DNA of 47,509 bases from Hymenochaete sp. R1 (lineage: Eukaryota; Basidiomycota; Agaricomycetes; Hymenochaetales; Hymenochaetaceae): the NCBI GenBank assembly GCA_019400425.1, contig JAFREE010000181.1, positions 1 to 47,509 of the forward strand, read 5' to 3'. The notes under the pieces are model-generated. The model had not been told where the DNA came from. It worked only from the letters and a program-made list of their open reading frames with translations, and searched no databases. Position 1 is the first letter of the stretch. Every line of letters starts with the position of its first letter. This document shows, piece by piece, positions 24,531-34,200 of this stretch. The translations under genes and the position numbers were made by a program.

Positions 24531-24770
24531 TTAACCTTTCGGCCCACCTCGCAGACGTAGGACAAGATGGAGGGTGGACTCGTTCTGTATGCAGTAGTCT
24601 CGTAGGTTGAAGTCGTCCTCAAGCTGTATCCCAGAAAATATCAAACATTGCTGGTCCAGAGGAATCCCTTCTTCATCCTGCACCTTGTCCTTGACCAGAT
24701 AAATGGGCAGCAACTCCGAGACTTGGAGAGTGAGAGTCTTCTTTGTGAGACACTTGACAAAGATTTGCAT
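24531..24770 (-). CDS. diverged single ubiquitin, intronless
   Basis: 79 residues that align to ubiquitin without gaps: [15 protein letters not shown] at the start, [15 protein letters not shown] in the middle, and [13 protein letters not shown] at 64-76, followed by three extra residues PKG. About 24 of 76 positions differ from the near-invariant eukaryotic sequence. Kept: the hydrophobic patch Leu8, Ile44, Val70, the Phe4 patch, the RLRGG tail, and Lys6, Lys11, Lys27, Lys29. Lost: Lys48 to Ile, Lys63 to Asn, Lys33 to Glu, Arg42 to Cys, Arg54 to Phe. The frame has no stop or indel despite heavy substitution, arguing for past or present selection. Exposing GG would need removal of PKG by a ubiquitin hydrolase. 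It may be a retrocopy (no intron). Same strand as the SUMO-like gene and Helitron nearby. Confidence 0.82.
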   Translation of the reverse strand: MQIFVKCLTKKTLTLQVSELLPIYLVKDKVQDEEGIPLDQQCLIFSGIQLEDDFNLRDYCIQNESTLHLVLRLRGGPKG

Positions 24771-25449
24771 TCCGCCTCTATAGATCGAGTATTCGGCTGT
24801 AGGCTGAACGGTAAGCCATAACCACTTACAATGACTATCTGATACGTTTTTTTGGTATGTTCTCTGTATGAAACGGAGTCTATAATGTAGTAAAGTTATG
24901 GTAAGTATTAATGATTTGGAATTGAAGGGAGGAAAACATACCTGATACTCAGATGACGGTAACTGGATACAAATTAATAAATTGTATGCCCACCGTCAAC
25001 GATCTACATGACTCAATCACGCAACTGTACCAAAAAAGCTGGAATTGTTGGGTATAACGCATCCTCTGAAAACTCACAGCCAATTTTCGAAGAATTAGAT
25101 GAGTATTTCATACAGAGTTGATTTTCTATTAGCGATTGATGATTGGCAGGAATCCAGCAGAACAGAAATTCACCGTCCAGGACGGGAGACAGATATTAGT
25201 ATATATTGTCCCGACTGTGCGATGGGCATACGGTTTACTGCTAGTTCAGTCTATTAAGAATGAGCAGCAATGTCATTGATAGTGTCGCCAGATTTTTGAA
25301 GGAAGCGGAATTGCGCAACAAGCCAGGTGCTGGTCATTTCTTTGACCAAAAGCAATACATGTTCCCCAGAATGTCTGCTTGGAAAACAGTAAGCACATCA
25401 AATTAGTATTGGTTATTGCGCCAAGTACACCGGGAACATCACAAGTCAA
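24771..25449. other. intergenic region
   Basis: Holds one possible short plus-strand exon, 25260-25388: an ATG followed by SSNVIDSVARFLKEAELRN and ending before a GTAAGC donor. I do not recognise it, and it may be unrelated to the cysteine-synthase relic that follows. Confidence 0.3.
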
Positions 25450-25690
25450 ACACAGAGCCAGGAAAAGATTGACCTCCTCAAAATGCCCGGCGCAGAGGTC
25501 TACCCAGTCCCAGCAGTGGCATTGGAGAATCCGGATGATTAGAATCACCAAGCCCGGAGGTTCCCTGAAGAGCTGCCCAAGGCCATCTGTACAAACCAGT
25601 TTGACAACACGGCAAATGCAAAGGCGCATCACCATACCACAGAACCAGATAGTCGAACTGACTGGAAGTTCTATCACGGAAGGTTGGCAT
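25450..25690 (+). pseudogene. cysteine synthase-like fragment (PLP-dependent beta-family), broken
   Basis: In frame from 25450: TQSQEKIDLLKMPGAEVYPV, PAVALENPDD, stop, NHQARRFPEELPKAICTNQF, DNTANAKAH. This matches the central part of fungal cysteine synthases and related PLP enzymes (the SQEK-x-x-LL-x-x-GAEV-x-PVPAV and NQFDN-x-AN-x-xAH motifs). TAG at 25540-25542 stands where the family has Tyr in the NYNHQAR motif. Neither the PLP lysine region nor the C-terminal glycine loop is found nearby. It is therefore a dead fragment, perhaps carried in by a transposon. Confidence 0.72.
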
Positions 25691-25897
25691 TTCCAAAACC
25701 ACAGTAATATGGAATGGACTTAACATTCTACACTTCATAGGCATTTCTCAAGGACGCATAACCGAGAACTTAGCACCTTTATCAAGGAAGTTGATAGCTC
25801 CCTCCACATCGCTGATGAGAAGTCTATCAGCATGGTATATGATTGCTCAATACGGAAGGCATTTACCTCGGAGTCAGCTCAGCCCCCAACGTCGTCG

Positions 25898-26206
25898 CTA
25901 CGTACGAGATGGGACAAAAGTTAGGACCACGCGCGTTACATTCATGGGTCCGGGACGTCCAGACAAACGGATTTGGGCACCAAGCAGAACCCTATAGCTA
26001 ATTTCCTGCACGGGTGCAGGTGTCATAAATTTGAGGAATACATACTCATCTACTGCAGAGCCCACTCTGTCGAGCTTCAAGAAAGACGTCGAGGCGTGTA
26101 TAGTTTGTTTCTGCCACTTTGTGTCCACGGTGGCGCTGATGAAGTCCTTGTTTGAACTTGACGAGTTAAGTAGGTCCTGCAGACTTGCGCGTTTGTGCCA
26201 CGACAT
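25898..26206 (-). CDS. hypothetical small protein or exon
   Basis: 102-residue frame from ATG at 26206. It begins SWHKRASLQDLLNSSSSNKD and has a polar N-terminus and a beta-rich second half (VQEISYRVLLGAQIRLSG), but no recognised domain. A possible intron (GTATG at about 26051 to GTGCAG at about 26012) lies inside. Its protein-like composition and shared strand with the SUMO-like gene upstream are the only support. Confidence 0.3.
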   Translation of the reverse strand: MSWHKRASLQDLLNSSSSNKDFISATVDTKWQKQTIHASTSFLKLDRVGSAVDEYVFLKFMTPAPVQEISYRVLLGAQIRLSGRPGPMNVTRVVLTFVPSRT

Positions 26207-27087
26207 TTGATGTTGTGCATCAGAACGTTGTGGTTGGTGGCCTTGAGTCGAACTTTGTTTATTTGGATGACTGTCTCGTGTCGTACGTGATTATTTTCTT
26301 TCCAGTGAGGCCTAACATCTTTTGGCGAAGTTCCAAGAACAGTCAGAAGTTAGGTGGCCAAGTTTCGTCGTCGAAAGCACGTCAAACAAAGGCTCAGAAA
26401 ATAATGGCTGGCTTGCCATTTCGTACGTGACTTACAGTCACAAACGTTGTTGGCCTCAGTACGAATGTGACCCATGCCACATGATCCCGTTTTGTACGGT
26501 ATGCCGAAACATTTAACGATATAATGGGTCGGAAACAACTCACTCATTGTAGGTGATTGATAAATGCAATCCATTCCAGTCACGTCATAGAACACCGTTA
26601 TCTGACAAGTGCGCTCCAAATAGTCGTTATATAGCGCGGGAAAGACACATCTACTTGGTGAGGGAAAGAACACCCAAATTTTACTGGGTCGGATAGATTA
26701 AAAAAGGTTTCTCTGTGGTATCCCTGCGGACGAAAGATGAGCATTTTCTGCTATGATGACTTATAAAGGGGAACTCAGCTTCGTCATCCAGACCACAGTA
26801 CACATCCGATCAGCTGACAAAACATTTTAAAAGACGAACACCTATTTCCACATATACACTTGTAGGAACTTGAAGTAATGTACTCATCAGTGTCTTAACT
26901 TCACACGACTTTCATTAACGCAATGCAGCAGAACACAAGATAAATGAAGAGTAGACAAATGGAGATAATTGAGAAGAGTGTGAAGGGGAAGAACTTGGAA
27001 GATACGTGCAAAGGAAAGAAGTTGAAAACATCGTGAGAAAAAACTTTACAAGCGTACGTCCAAACAAGTAATATTAACATCAGCTAC
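26207..27087. other. region without a confident gene
   Basis: Minus-strand frame 26350-26673 (107 residues) has a Cys-rich second half but no recognised motif. The rest is AT-rich. This would be the 3' flank of the SUMO-like gene. Confidence 0.3.
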
Positions 27088-27855
27088 TTATTGATTTTGA
27101 AGGTCATCAACACATCTCGGGTCTATGTCGACCCATATACAAGCTGGAGAAAGGAAATGAGAAAGCGACATTCGTAGATGGAATGGCTTACCACCGGGCG
27201 ACAGTTGCAAGGTCGCAGGCGTGTCGTCATCTTCGATCTGTCTGTCACGCGCAAAGAATACGAGTCGCCAAAGGCTAATTCCAAAGTTCAGTGCGCACAT
27301 TGCTTGGATCTTAATAAAAGGTTGATCCATATGCGCCTCGATATGCTCAATACTCCCATTTGCATATTTGATCTTGGAAAAGTAAGTTTGTTGTCCGCAG
27401 AAGCAAGAACGAACATACTATCAAGGGAAGTTTTATCTCTCGAATCCAAATATGTGCTGTACAAGTGAATGAGACGCGAAATATGAAAACAAATGATATC
27501 ACTAACCTTTATCAGCGACGCCAAGAGAGGAAGGTGTATGGCAATCAAGAATTACGGTGGTGTCGTGTACGCAATCGAAGGAACGGATGGGAATGTTGAA
27601 ATATGAGGCAACCGCGACTTGTAGGAATAACATCGGTGAGGAATCACGCACTTCTATCCAACACTCTCTATGATCTTCCGTGTAGACCTAACCATCGTCA
27701 GCACAAGTCATTCCGAGCGTCAAGACACTCACACGTAATTTGATGGTCCGGGGCCGGGATTGGAAAGCAAAATTCGGTTCGGAATGCTGTTCTGCAAAAG
27801 GACTGACGAGGACTTTTCCGTAAGAGTCCACAATTCGAGGGTAGAAGTAATCCAT
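27088..27855 (-). CDS. protein of two tandem SUMO-like (Rad60-SLD/ubiquitin-fold) domains
   Basis: Five exons (minus): 27733-27855, 27507-27687, 27419-27456, 27192-27372, 27088-27143; introns 45-50 nt, all phases consistent, 192 residues. Domain 1 (about 37-108): strand pair TIKLRVYTEDHRECWIEV, helix LFLQVAVASYFNI, then VILDCHTPSSLGVADKAHIW, the SUMO pattern of a turn with D/N-x-TP-x-x-LG before the last strand. Domain 2 (about 115-185): IIKYANGSIEHIEAHM, helix KIQAMCALNFG, then RQIEDDDTPATLQL followed by ACIWVDI, closely matching the SUMO I-x-D-x-DTP-x-x-L motif. There is no C-terminal Gly-Gly (it ends DDLQNQ), so it is unlikely to be conjugated and may act as a SUMO mimic or adaptor, as do Rad60/Nip45 tandem SUMO-like domains. 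Its ATG is 68 nt past the stop of the Helitron frame on the same strand. Confidence 0.75.
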
Positions 27856-27923
27856 TGTGATAATGAAAGTAAATCCATTGATAAATTGAATAACTTATAT
27901 AGGATGTTCTAAATGTATCGGAT

Positions 27924-29567
27924 TCAGACCGAAGAAGAATCATCCGCGACACGGATATATAAGACTAAGGTGGGAAACTGTCCGGGAATAGGAGACTTCC
28001 GCAGACCAGACACATCCAGAAGGGACACAGCCGACTTGATGTAAGTGCCATGTTGAAGCATGCCGTCGCTCAACCACGTATCCAGATTTAAATCGAACAT
28101 CACCGAGGTAAAGTGCTGATTACGATAATAGACCGCGCCAGCTAAACGATACTTGACTTGGGACATGGAATGGGATGGGTCGCTAACGCAGATAGATAAA
28201 GGAACACGCAAGTCTTCTGAGGTATCAGGCAATTCAACACATATCATACTGCAAAACGAAAAGCAGTTGCAAATGTCATGCTCCGCACGTTCCACGAAGG
28301 AACCACATGCAGAGCATGTTGAAGCAAAGTTTCGGAGATAGTAACTCACCCATGTCTCGGTATTAAATGTTGCGTCATTGTGAGACAGGATCTCATTAAA
28401 ACAGATATACTTACCGTAATCTGACACAAAACAAGCATTTACTTTAGCAGAAATGGGGTGCGCGCAGTTGGGACATGAGATGATCTGAATGGCATAGTCA
28501 ATGTTTGACAAAAACGTGTATTGGGTGACGAGAGGAGACTCAATTATCACATCACCAAAGGGAAACGATGAGCTGTCGATTGAGTTCATATGTGTTACGG
28601 TTCAACACCGTTCATACGCTTGGTAAGCATACCCTATTACTTTATTTCTTCATTTGTCATCATATTCTTTATTGTTCTTTGACCTTCCGTGCACATGATC
28701 GCATGTGATCTGTGCACAGCATCAGTCAGCGTCTTACCAAGACGCCTTCCTTATTTGTACGTTTCTTCCCTTGTACTATCGCACAGCCTTGTAGACGGGT
28801 GGCCTATATAAGGGCCTCACCTTGTAGCCTTTGTACCTTAGATTTGACCTTCTGTCTCTTCTGGTCAATACATCTTATCTCTTGTCTCCTGTCTTATAAG
28901 ACTATCCCTGGGTGGGATATCTTACGCGAACTTTGTCTATCTGTCACTTCAGGCCGGAGCCTGAGTACAGATCTCTCTTGAACCTCAGGTCGCTGTCACG
29001 TGACCCTGATTTGTCAGACTCCTGATCACGTCTTGATCGGACTCTAACAATATGTTTACATTCATTGTCTTGGATTGTTTCAAATGGACAATCATCTCTG
29101 TCCATCCGCGCGAAGTTCTGTAGGAGAGACGATTGTAAGCACCCATCTCTGTCTCTGATGTTTGCGGTGTGCAGTAATTTCCAGCAGTTTTATATTGTTG
29201 AAAAGACAGAATCATACGCACAGGACTGGTTTTGAGCGTCCCAGCGCAAACCAACGTATGAAGAATTGACCAAGTAGGGTCATGGCGTAGCAACATGTAC
29301 GTCGTGGGCACGCAGTACATTATGTGAGATCGTCTGCGGTGTTGAAGAAAAATTGAACTGTCGGCGATGAGGAGGAATTGTGAGAGCTGTTGATGGAAAC
29401 GGAAGTTGTGAGTGATGGTGTTCAGTGTCTCGGATATGGTGCGCTGATAAATACCTATCGAAATCTTCAAACAAAGCGATACAAGTTGGGGAAGGGACAT
29501 CCTGGATGAAGCGTGATTCATATCTGGAAAGAGTAATCCGATCGAGTTTGTCGATGGCTTGAAATTC
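27924..29567 (-). pseudogene. C-terminal peptidase-like domain of the Helitron protein (USP-like)
   Basis: Same frame as the helicase, past TGA 29568. A Cys box reads RWDAQNQSCAYDSVFSTI (Cys codon at 29220-29222), immediately followed by TAA 29190-29192. After the LTR at 28593-29049 is discounted the frame runs on through two CxxC pairs (CPNCAHP; STCSACG) that suggest a zinc finger, to a His box YRLAGAVYYRNQHFTSVMF (His codon 28113-28115) and WLSDGM. Cys box, zinc finger and HFT His box in this order resemble ubiquitin-specific proteases. From memory, such domains are seen at the C-terminus of Agaricomycete Helitron helicases. The clan assignment is inference. The last 222 codons (27924-28589) are free of stops and could be expressed alone. 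Confidence 0.6.
28593..29049 (+). mobile_element. solo LTR (copy A) with ATATG target duplication
   Basis: 457 bp, begins TGTTACGGTTC and ends GACTCTAACA. Flanked by ATATG at 28588-28592 and 29050-29054. A TATATAAG box in GGCCTATATAAGGGCC about 210 bp in sets the transcription direction as plus. It contains the palindrome GTCACGTGAC (E-box core). The insertion splits the Helitron peptidase-like domain. Confidence 0.92.
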
Positions 29568-29570
29568 TCA

Positions 29571-30796
29571 GTGTAAATCAGCACCCAAACCGCCTTTAAG
29601 AAGGTTGTCATTCACGCAGTCGAGAATAAGTGTTCGTTCAGCAGACGTGCTACGGGACAATGCAACATAAATTGAATGGTTTGATCTAGAATTACGTAAG
29701 TACACAACATTGATAGCCCGGCTCCGTCCTTGAGAAGAGTAATCAGTCATTGCAAAATTCAATACAACAGGGACTTGCCGTCGACGAACGTGGCGCTTGT
29801 ATTTACTTGGATAACGACATTCAACCTGTTCCTCTCGTGCAACCAAGGGAATGACATTTGGTGGCAGGCCATGAATATGGACCAGTCGAGGAGGATCTCG
29901 AAGCTCGACAAATAAGGTATCTAACGTGTTCATCCCTTGCTGGAACTCGTGAGAATCCCATGCAACGACGAACGCCTCAGCCCCATTTGTTACTCCAAGT
30001 TGAGTAGCATCATTTTTTTGTATCATGACAGGCATACCTTTACAGAGAGAAAGTGTTCCCAGGATATGTTGAGTCTTACCCGGCAAAAGATTCCACAGTT
30101 CGTCTTGCTCGCGGAAGGTTATGTGGCCTGTCTTCAAGAACGAGTCTGCAGACGTCTGCTGGTGCTTGACAGGACGATCAATAGAGTAGAACTTTATCAA
30201 AGGCAGGCCCATTTCAGCAGAGTATAAGGATTGGCCGATTAAATTGATGGTGTCTCTTTCGACATTGAAAGGCGTAATTATAGATAAGTCCCGGGGAAGA
30301 GATCGAGCGAAAACCCACTTGTCGTCTGAACTATCAGCCTGCAAAGACCGAAGAAATAAAATATCATCATCGGTACAAGCACGCATGCGTAAGTGCTGTA
30401 GTAAGGTTCTGTATTTGGTCTCGTTGATCGATTGAGAAATTTGACGCATGTTTTGTGTTAGCATTACAACCGTTGTCACCTGATTCCATAGCGCTTTCCC
30501 CTCCATAGCTTTTTCAGTAGACTTGGAGAGTCTATGCGTTGCAGGAGAGATTCCATTTCAAATTTTTGCAAGACTAGTGTAGATGGGATACCCCATAGGC
30601 GGTGCTAACTGGGCAAAGTCGCCTGCGAAAATGACATTGAATCCCCCGAAAGGAGAAGTAGGAGTACTATTTCGTACCTGAGCTAACCTCTCTGATATTG
30701 TTTGAAGGCTTTGCAAGCTGATCATTGAAATCTCGTCAATGAACAAGTATTTGACATTTTTCATCCTAGATTCAAGTTCGGCAAGAGCATTGGGAG
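29571..30796 (-). pseudogene. Helitron helicase, C-terminal half
   Basis: Resumes in frame after the composite element. Walker B motif YLFIDEISMIS; motif III as NVIFAGDFAQLAPP; motif IV-like VVMLTQNMRQ; TNGAEAFVVAWDSHE; motif V as ALTDYSSQG-type sequence (NFAMTDYSSQGRSRA); motif VI YVALSRSTS. TGA at 30558-30560 interrupts between motif III and NMRQ, and the TGA at 29568-29570 follows the helicase end, where the frame continues EFQAIDKLDRITLSRYESRF. Confidence 0.88.
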
Positions 30797-31254
30797 TGTT
30801 AGAGTCCGATCAAGACGTGATCAGGAGTCTGACAAATCAGGGTCACGTGACAGCGACCTGAGGTTACAAGAGATCTGCACACAAGCTCCGGCTTGATGTG
30901 TCAGATAGACAGAGTTCGAGTAAGATATCCCACCCAGGGATAGTCTTATAAGACAGGAGACAAGAGACAAGATGTATTGACCGGTGAGGACAGAAGGTCA
31001 AATCTAAGGTACAAGAGCTACAAGGTGAGGCCCTTATATAGGCCACCCGTCTACGAGGCTGTGTACTAGTACCTGAGAAGAAACGGACGAATAAGGAAGG
31101 TGTCTTAGTAAGACGCCTGACTGATGCTGTGCACAGATCACATGCGATCATGTGCACGGAATGTTAAAGAAAGACAAAGAATAATATGACAAAGAAAGAA
31201 ATAAAGTAAGCGGGTAAGCTTGACTAAGCGTATGAACGGTGTTGAACCGTAACA
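30797..31254 (-). repeat. LTR copy B (3' LTR of composite element)
   Basis: 458 bp, starts TGTTAGAGTCCG and ends AACCGTAACA on the plus strand; near-identical to copies C and D (all three share an identical 294-bp stretch that happens to be open for 97 codons, probably without coding meaning). Confidence 0.9.
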
Positions 31255-31541
31255 GTTTCGGCGACGTGTTATAGCCTCAGGTCATATGCATCGGTGGGGA
31301 TTGAGGACCGCAGCACGCCCTCTTTTGTGGCCGGGGGTTCGCCCTACGTTCAATGTGCTTAGGATGTTGGCATAATGGCTTTAAGCGACCCGTCTTGAAA
31401 CACGGACCAAGGAGTCTAACATGCCTGCGAGTGTTCGGGTGGAAAACCCTTGCGCGTAATGAAAGTGAAAGTTGGGATCCTCCGCGAGGGGGTGCACCGA
31501 CGCCCGGCCCTGAAGTTCTCTGACGGTGCTGCGGTAGAGCA
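31255..31541 (+). rRNA. fragment of 28S (large-subunit) rRNA, retrocopied
   Basis: Sense-strand 28S sequence on the plus strand, recognisable from TTGGCATAATGGCTTTAAGC, GACCCGTCTTGAAACACGGA and CCAAGGAGTCTAACATGCCT through GCGTAATGAAAGTGAAAGTT to GGTGCTGCGGTAGAGCA. It corresponds to the stretch after expansion segment D2. About 287 bases of a roughly 3.4-kb gene, bounded on both sides directly by LTR ends. Not a functional rRNA gene. Confidence 0.92.
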
Positions 31542-32000
31542 TGTTACGGTTCAACACCGTTCATACGCTTAGTCAAGCTTACCCGCTTACTTTATTTCTT
31601 TCTTTGTCATATTATTCTTTGTCTTTCTTTAACATTCCGTGCACATGATCGCATGTGATCTGTGCACAGCATCAGTCAGGCGTCTTACTAAGACACCTTC
31701 CTTATTCGTCCGTTTCTTCTCAGGTACTAGTACACAGCCTCGTAGACGGGTGGCCTATATAAGGGCCTCACCTTGTAGCTCTTGTACCTTAGATTTGACC
31801 TTCTGTCCTCACCGGTCAATACATCTTGTCTCTTGTCTCCTGTCTTATAAGACTATCCCTGGGTGGGATATCTTACTCGAACTCTGTCTATCTGACACAT
31901 CAAGCCGGAGCTTGTGTGCAGATCTCTTGTAACCTCAGGTCGCTGTCACGTGACCCTGATTTGTCAGACTCCTGATCAACGTCTTGATCGGACTCTAACA
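31542..32000 (+). repeat. LTR copy C, internal and inverted within the composite element
   Basis: 459 bp in the orientation opposite to the flanking copies B and D. Its flanks (GAGCA and CACAT) do not match, so it did not insert on its own here. Together with B and D it forms two large inverted repeats with 287-bp and 94-bp spacers. Confidence 0.9.
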
Positions 32001-32094
32001 CACATGGTCCGTGCACACACACTCGCTTAGTATAAATATGCCTAGCCTTTCATGTATAATTCCTCAGTTTTGGAGATAGTCTATTCTTCCCGAC
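32001..32094. repeat. 94-bp fragment of a second repeat family
   Basis: Contains CTTAGTATAAATATG and TTTTGGAGATAGTCTATTCT, ending CTTCCCGAC. It is the reverse complement of sequence at about 42428-42530 with a few differences and a small gap. The TATAAATA box suggests it comes from a promoter or LTR of another element. Confidence 0.75.
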
Positions 32095-32553
32095 TGTTAG
32101 AGTCCGATCAAGACGTTGATCAGGAGTCTGACAAATCAGGGTCACGTGACAGCGACCTGAGGTTACAAGAGATCTGCACACAAGCTCCGGCTTGATGTGT
32201 CAGATAGACAGAGTTCGAGTAAGATATCCCACCCAGGGATAGTCTTATAAGACAGGAGACAAGAGACAAGATGTATTGACCGGTGAGGACAGAAGGTCAA
32301 ATCTAAGGTACAAGAGCTACAAGGTGAGGCCCTTATATAGGCCACCCGTCTACGAGGCTGTGTACTAGTACCTGAGAAGAAACGGACGAATAAGGAAGGT
32401 GTCTTAGTAAGACGCCTGACTGATGCTGTGCACAGATCACATGCGATCATGTGCACGGAATGTTAAAGAAAGACAAAGAATAATATGACAAAGAAAGAAA
32501 TGAAGTAAGCAGGTAAGCTTGACTAAGCGTATGAACGGTGTTGAACCGTAACA
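32095..32553 (-). repeat. LTR copy D (5' LTR of composite element)
   Basis: 459 bp, followed directly by the GGGAG duplication and the Helitron helicase frame. Differs from copy B at only a few positions. Confidence 0.9.
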
Positions 32554-34197
32554 GGGAGAAGACGAAGAGTACTCATCATCGTTAGAGTTTTTGTTGACAC
32601 CAAGGAAGGAATGGTAAGTTGATCCACCCAACAGCATGGCAGCAGCGCCAGTGGGAGCTAAAAGAGAAAGTGCGTCACCCATCCGTCGTTCGCAAAAGAA
32701 ATCATTCAAACTTTTTATGACCTGTGATTTACCTGTACCACCCATCCCGCCAATGTACATTCGTGATTGCTCACCGCCTGGACGCAAAGAGTGTTGAGCG
32801 ACAATGTGAAATGCACGTTCCTGTTCGGCGTTAAGGGAAAACTCTCTACAGACAGAGTCCATTATTGCCGGTGGGTCAAAATCTGGAGGAAACTTGAAAG
32901 GATTGTCTTCACCGAATCGAAGAGCAACAACGTCATCATGTGCTGCGTTTAGATCAGAGAGAGGTGCGTGAGCTGGGCCATACTGTGCTGAATGAACAAC
33001 AGCGTCACAAACTTTTATTAGCCTATCTTTCCAAAGATATGAAAGTTGACTGAGAAAAGAAGGCCGAGTATCATCTTCAACACCGACACAGTTAGTGGAT
33101 AAGATGGGTTGACGTAAAGAAGACCAACCTGTATGGTGAAGAATGTTCGTAATGTGAGCGGCGCGACGTCGTTCAAGAAGTGAAGAATTTGTTGGTAGGA
33201 GTAGATGCGACACATTGTCATCTCCTTCACCGTGATGAACGACATCATCATCCATGTCGGCATGTAAGACATCCGTAGGGTAATCAGCCAAGCTAACGGG
33301 TATGTCATCGGAAGAGCAAGCACTGTTTTTACATTGCGCAAAAAAGTCGTCAGCGGAACGGAGGCATTCGTTCCGAACATTGAAGTTCCTGATGAGTTGA
33401 CGCTGTCGATCAGTGAATGGAAAAGAATGATAAGTTTCGTGCAATGTACAGTCTGACGTGCATATGCCGGATCTGTCTCTCCAATGCATGAAAATCGCTA
33501 ACATTGACAAGTAAAAATATTTGGCATCAGAAGAAGATTCAGATGGAGGGTGTTTCAAGAAATTTGGGATCCATTTTACATTGGAGGAAAGCATAGAAAT
33601 GCCATGTGTTTTGTAAAGAGGGTGAGCAGGAAGAAAACGGAGTATACTGTCAGGTTGAGCCGGCGACTGTTCGTCAGGAGTCTCAGTCGTGGAAGCCTGA
33701 ATGTCTTGCATCTTTGAAGACAACTTACATTTGCGCTTGCCAAGAACGGAAGATGAAGAAGAAGGTTCCGGTTCAGTGTGAGACCGAGCAACGGACATGG
33801 GATCATGTTCAAGAGAAAGTTGTCCTTTCAGTACGCCACCTTTCTTTTTGCTTAAACAAAGTGAATCTTTCTTGTAAAGAAGAACGAAATCGTACGGGTT
33901 TACATGTTTGAGTTCAATGGGACGATACACATAGTCCATTACGACGTGGTATGGGATGAAAGAATCTCCGTCCTTCATTATAAAAAGCCGTTGGCTGTCA
34001 TAATTGTTGAAAGGGATTTCATCCGAAGTATCAGTACTGCGCATCTTGTGAGCTGTGACCGCCACAAACTGTTTCCAAGGGAGGTTGACAAACTCGTGAT
34101 CGGTGTAATGATCGGGATGGCTGAGTAAATAGGCAGCGGCCATGGGGCTACCGATTTCCTGTTTAGCAGTGAGAGCATTAACAGTCTTCATTAAAAC
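32554..34197 (-). pseudogene. Helitron helicase, N-terminal half (Walker A)
   Basis: In frame after TGA 34198. The linker begins VLMKTVNALTAKQEIGSPMA, a helix conserved in Helitron helicases. Helicase motif I is YIGGMGGTGKSQVIKSL; the next motif is LLAPTGAAAMLLGGSTYHSF. The coding sequence is cut after SSSSP by the composite LTR element, with GGGAG (plus strand) duplicated at the junction. The distal half resumes at 30791 in the same frame. Confidence 0.88.
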
Positions 34198-34200
34198 TCA

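Larger units (their letters stand above)
30797..32553 (-). mobile_element. composite LTR retroelement carrying 28S rRNA fragment
   Basis: Bounded by two LTRs of the same family in the same (minus) orientation (30797-31254 and 32095-32553) and by GGGAG at 30792-30796 and 32554-32558, so the whole 1757-bp unit integrated as one piece into the Helitron helicase. The interior has no gag or pol. It holds 287 bp of 28S rRNA gene sequence, a third LTR copy in opposite orientation, and 94 bp of another repeat. This looks like the product of template switching during reverse transcription. Confidence 0.85.

Noticed and set aside
27924..28589. A stand-alone 221-residue gene
   Set aside because: Its ATG is created at the edge of a solo LTR; the frame continues on the far side of the LTR into the Helitron protein.
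31255..31541. Part of a functional rDNA locus
   Set aside because: Only 287 bp are present, bounded on both sides by LTR ends within a unit with a single target duplication.
30864..32456. Three identical 97-residue open frames (30864-31157, 31639-31932, 32163-32456)
   Set aside because: They lie wholly inside LTR copies B, C and D, and the similar frames in A, E and F are altered. They reflect LTR identity, not a protein-coding gene.
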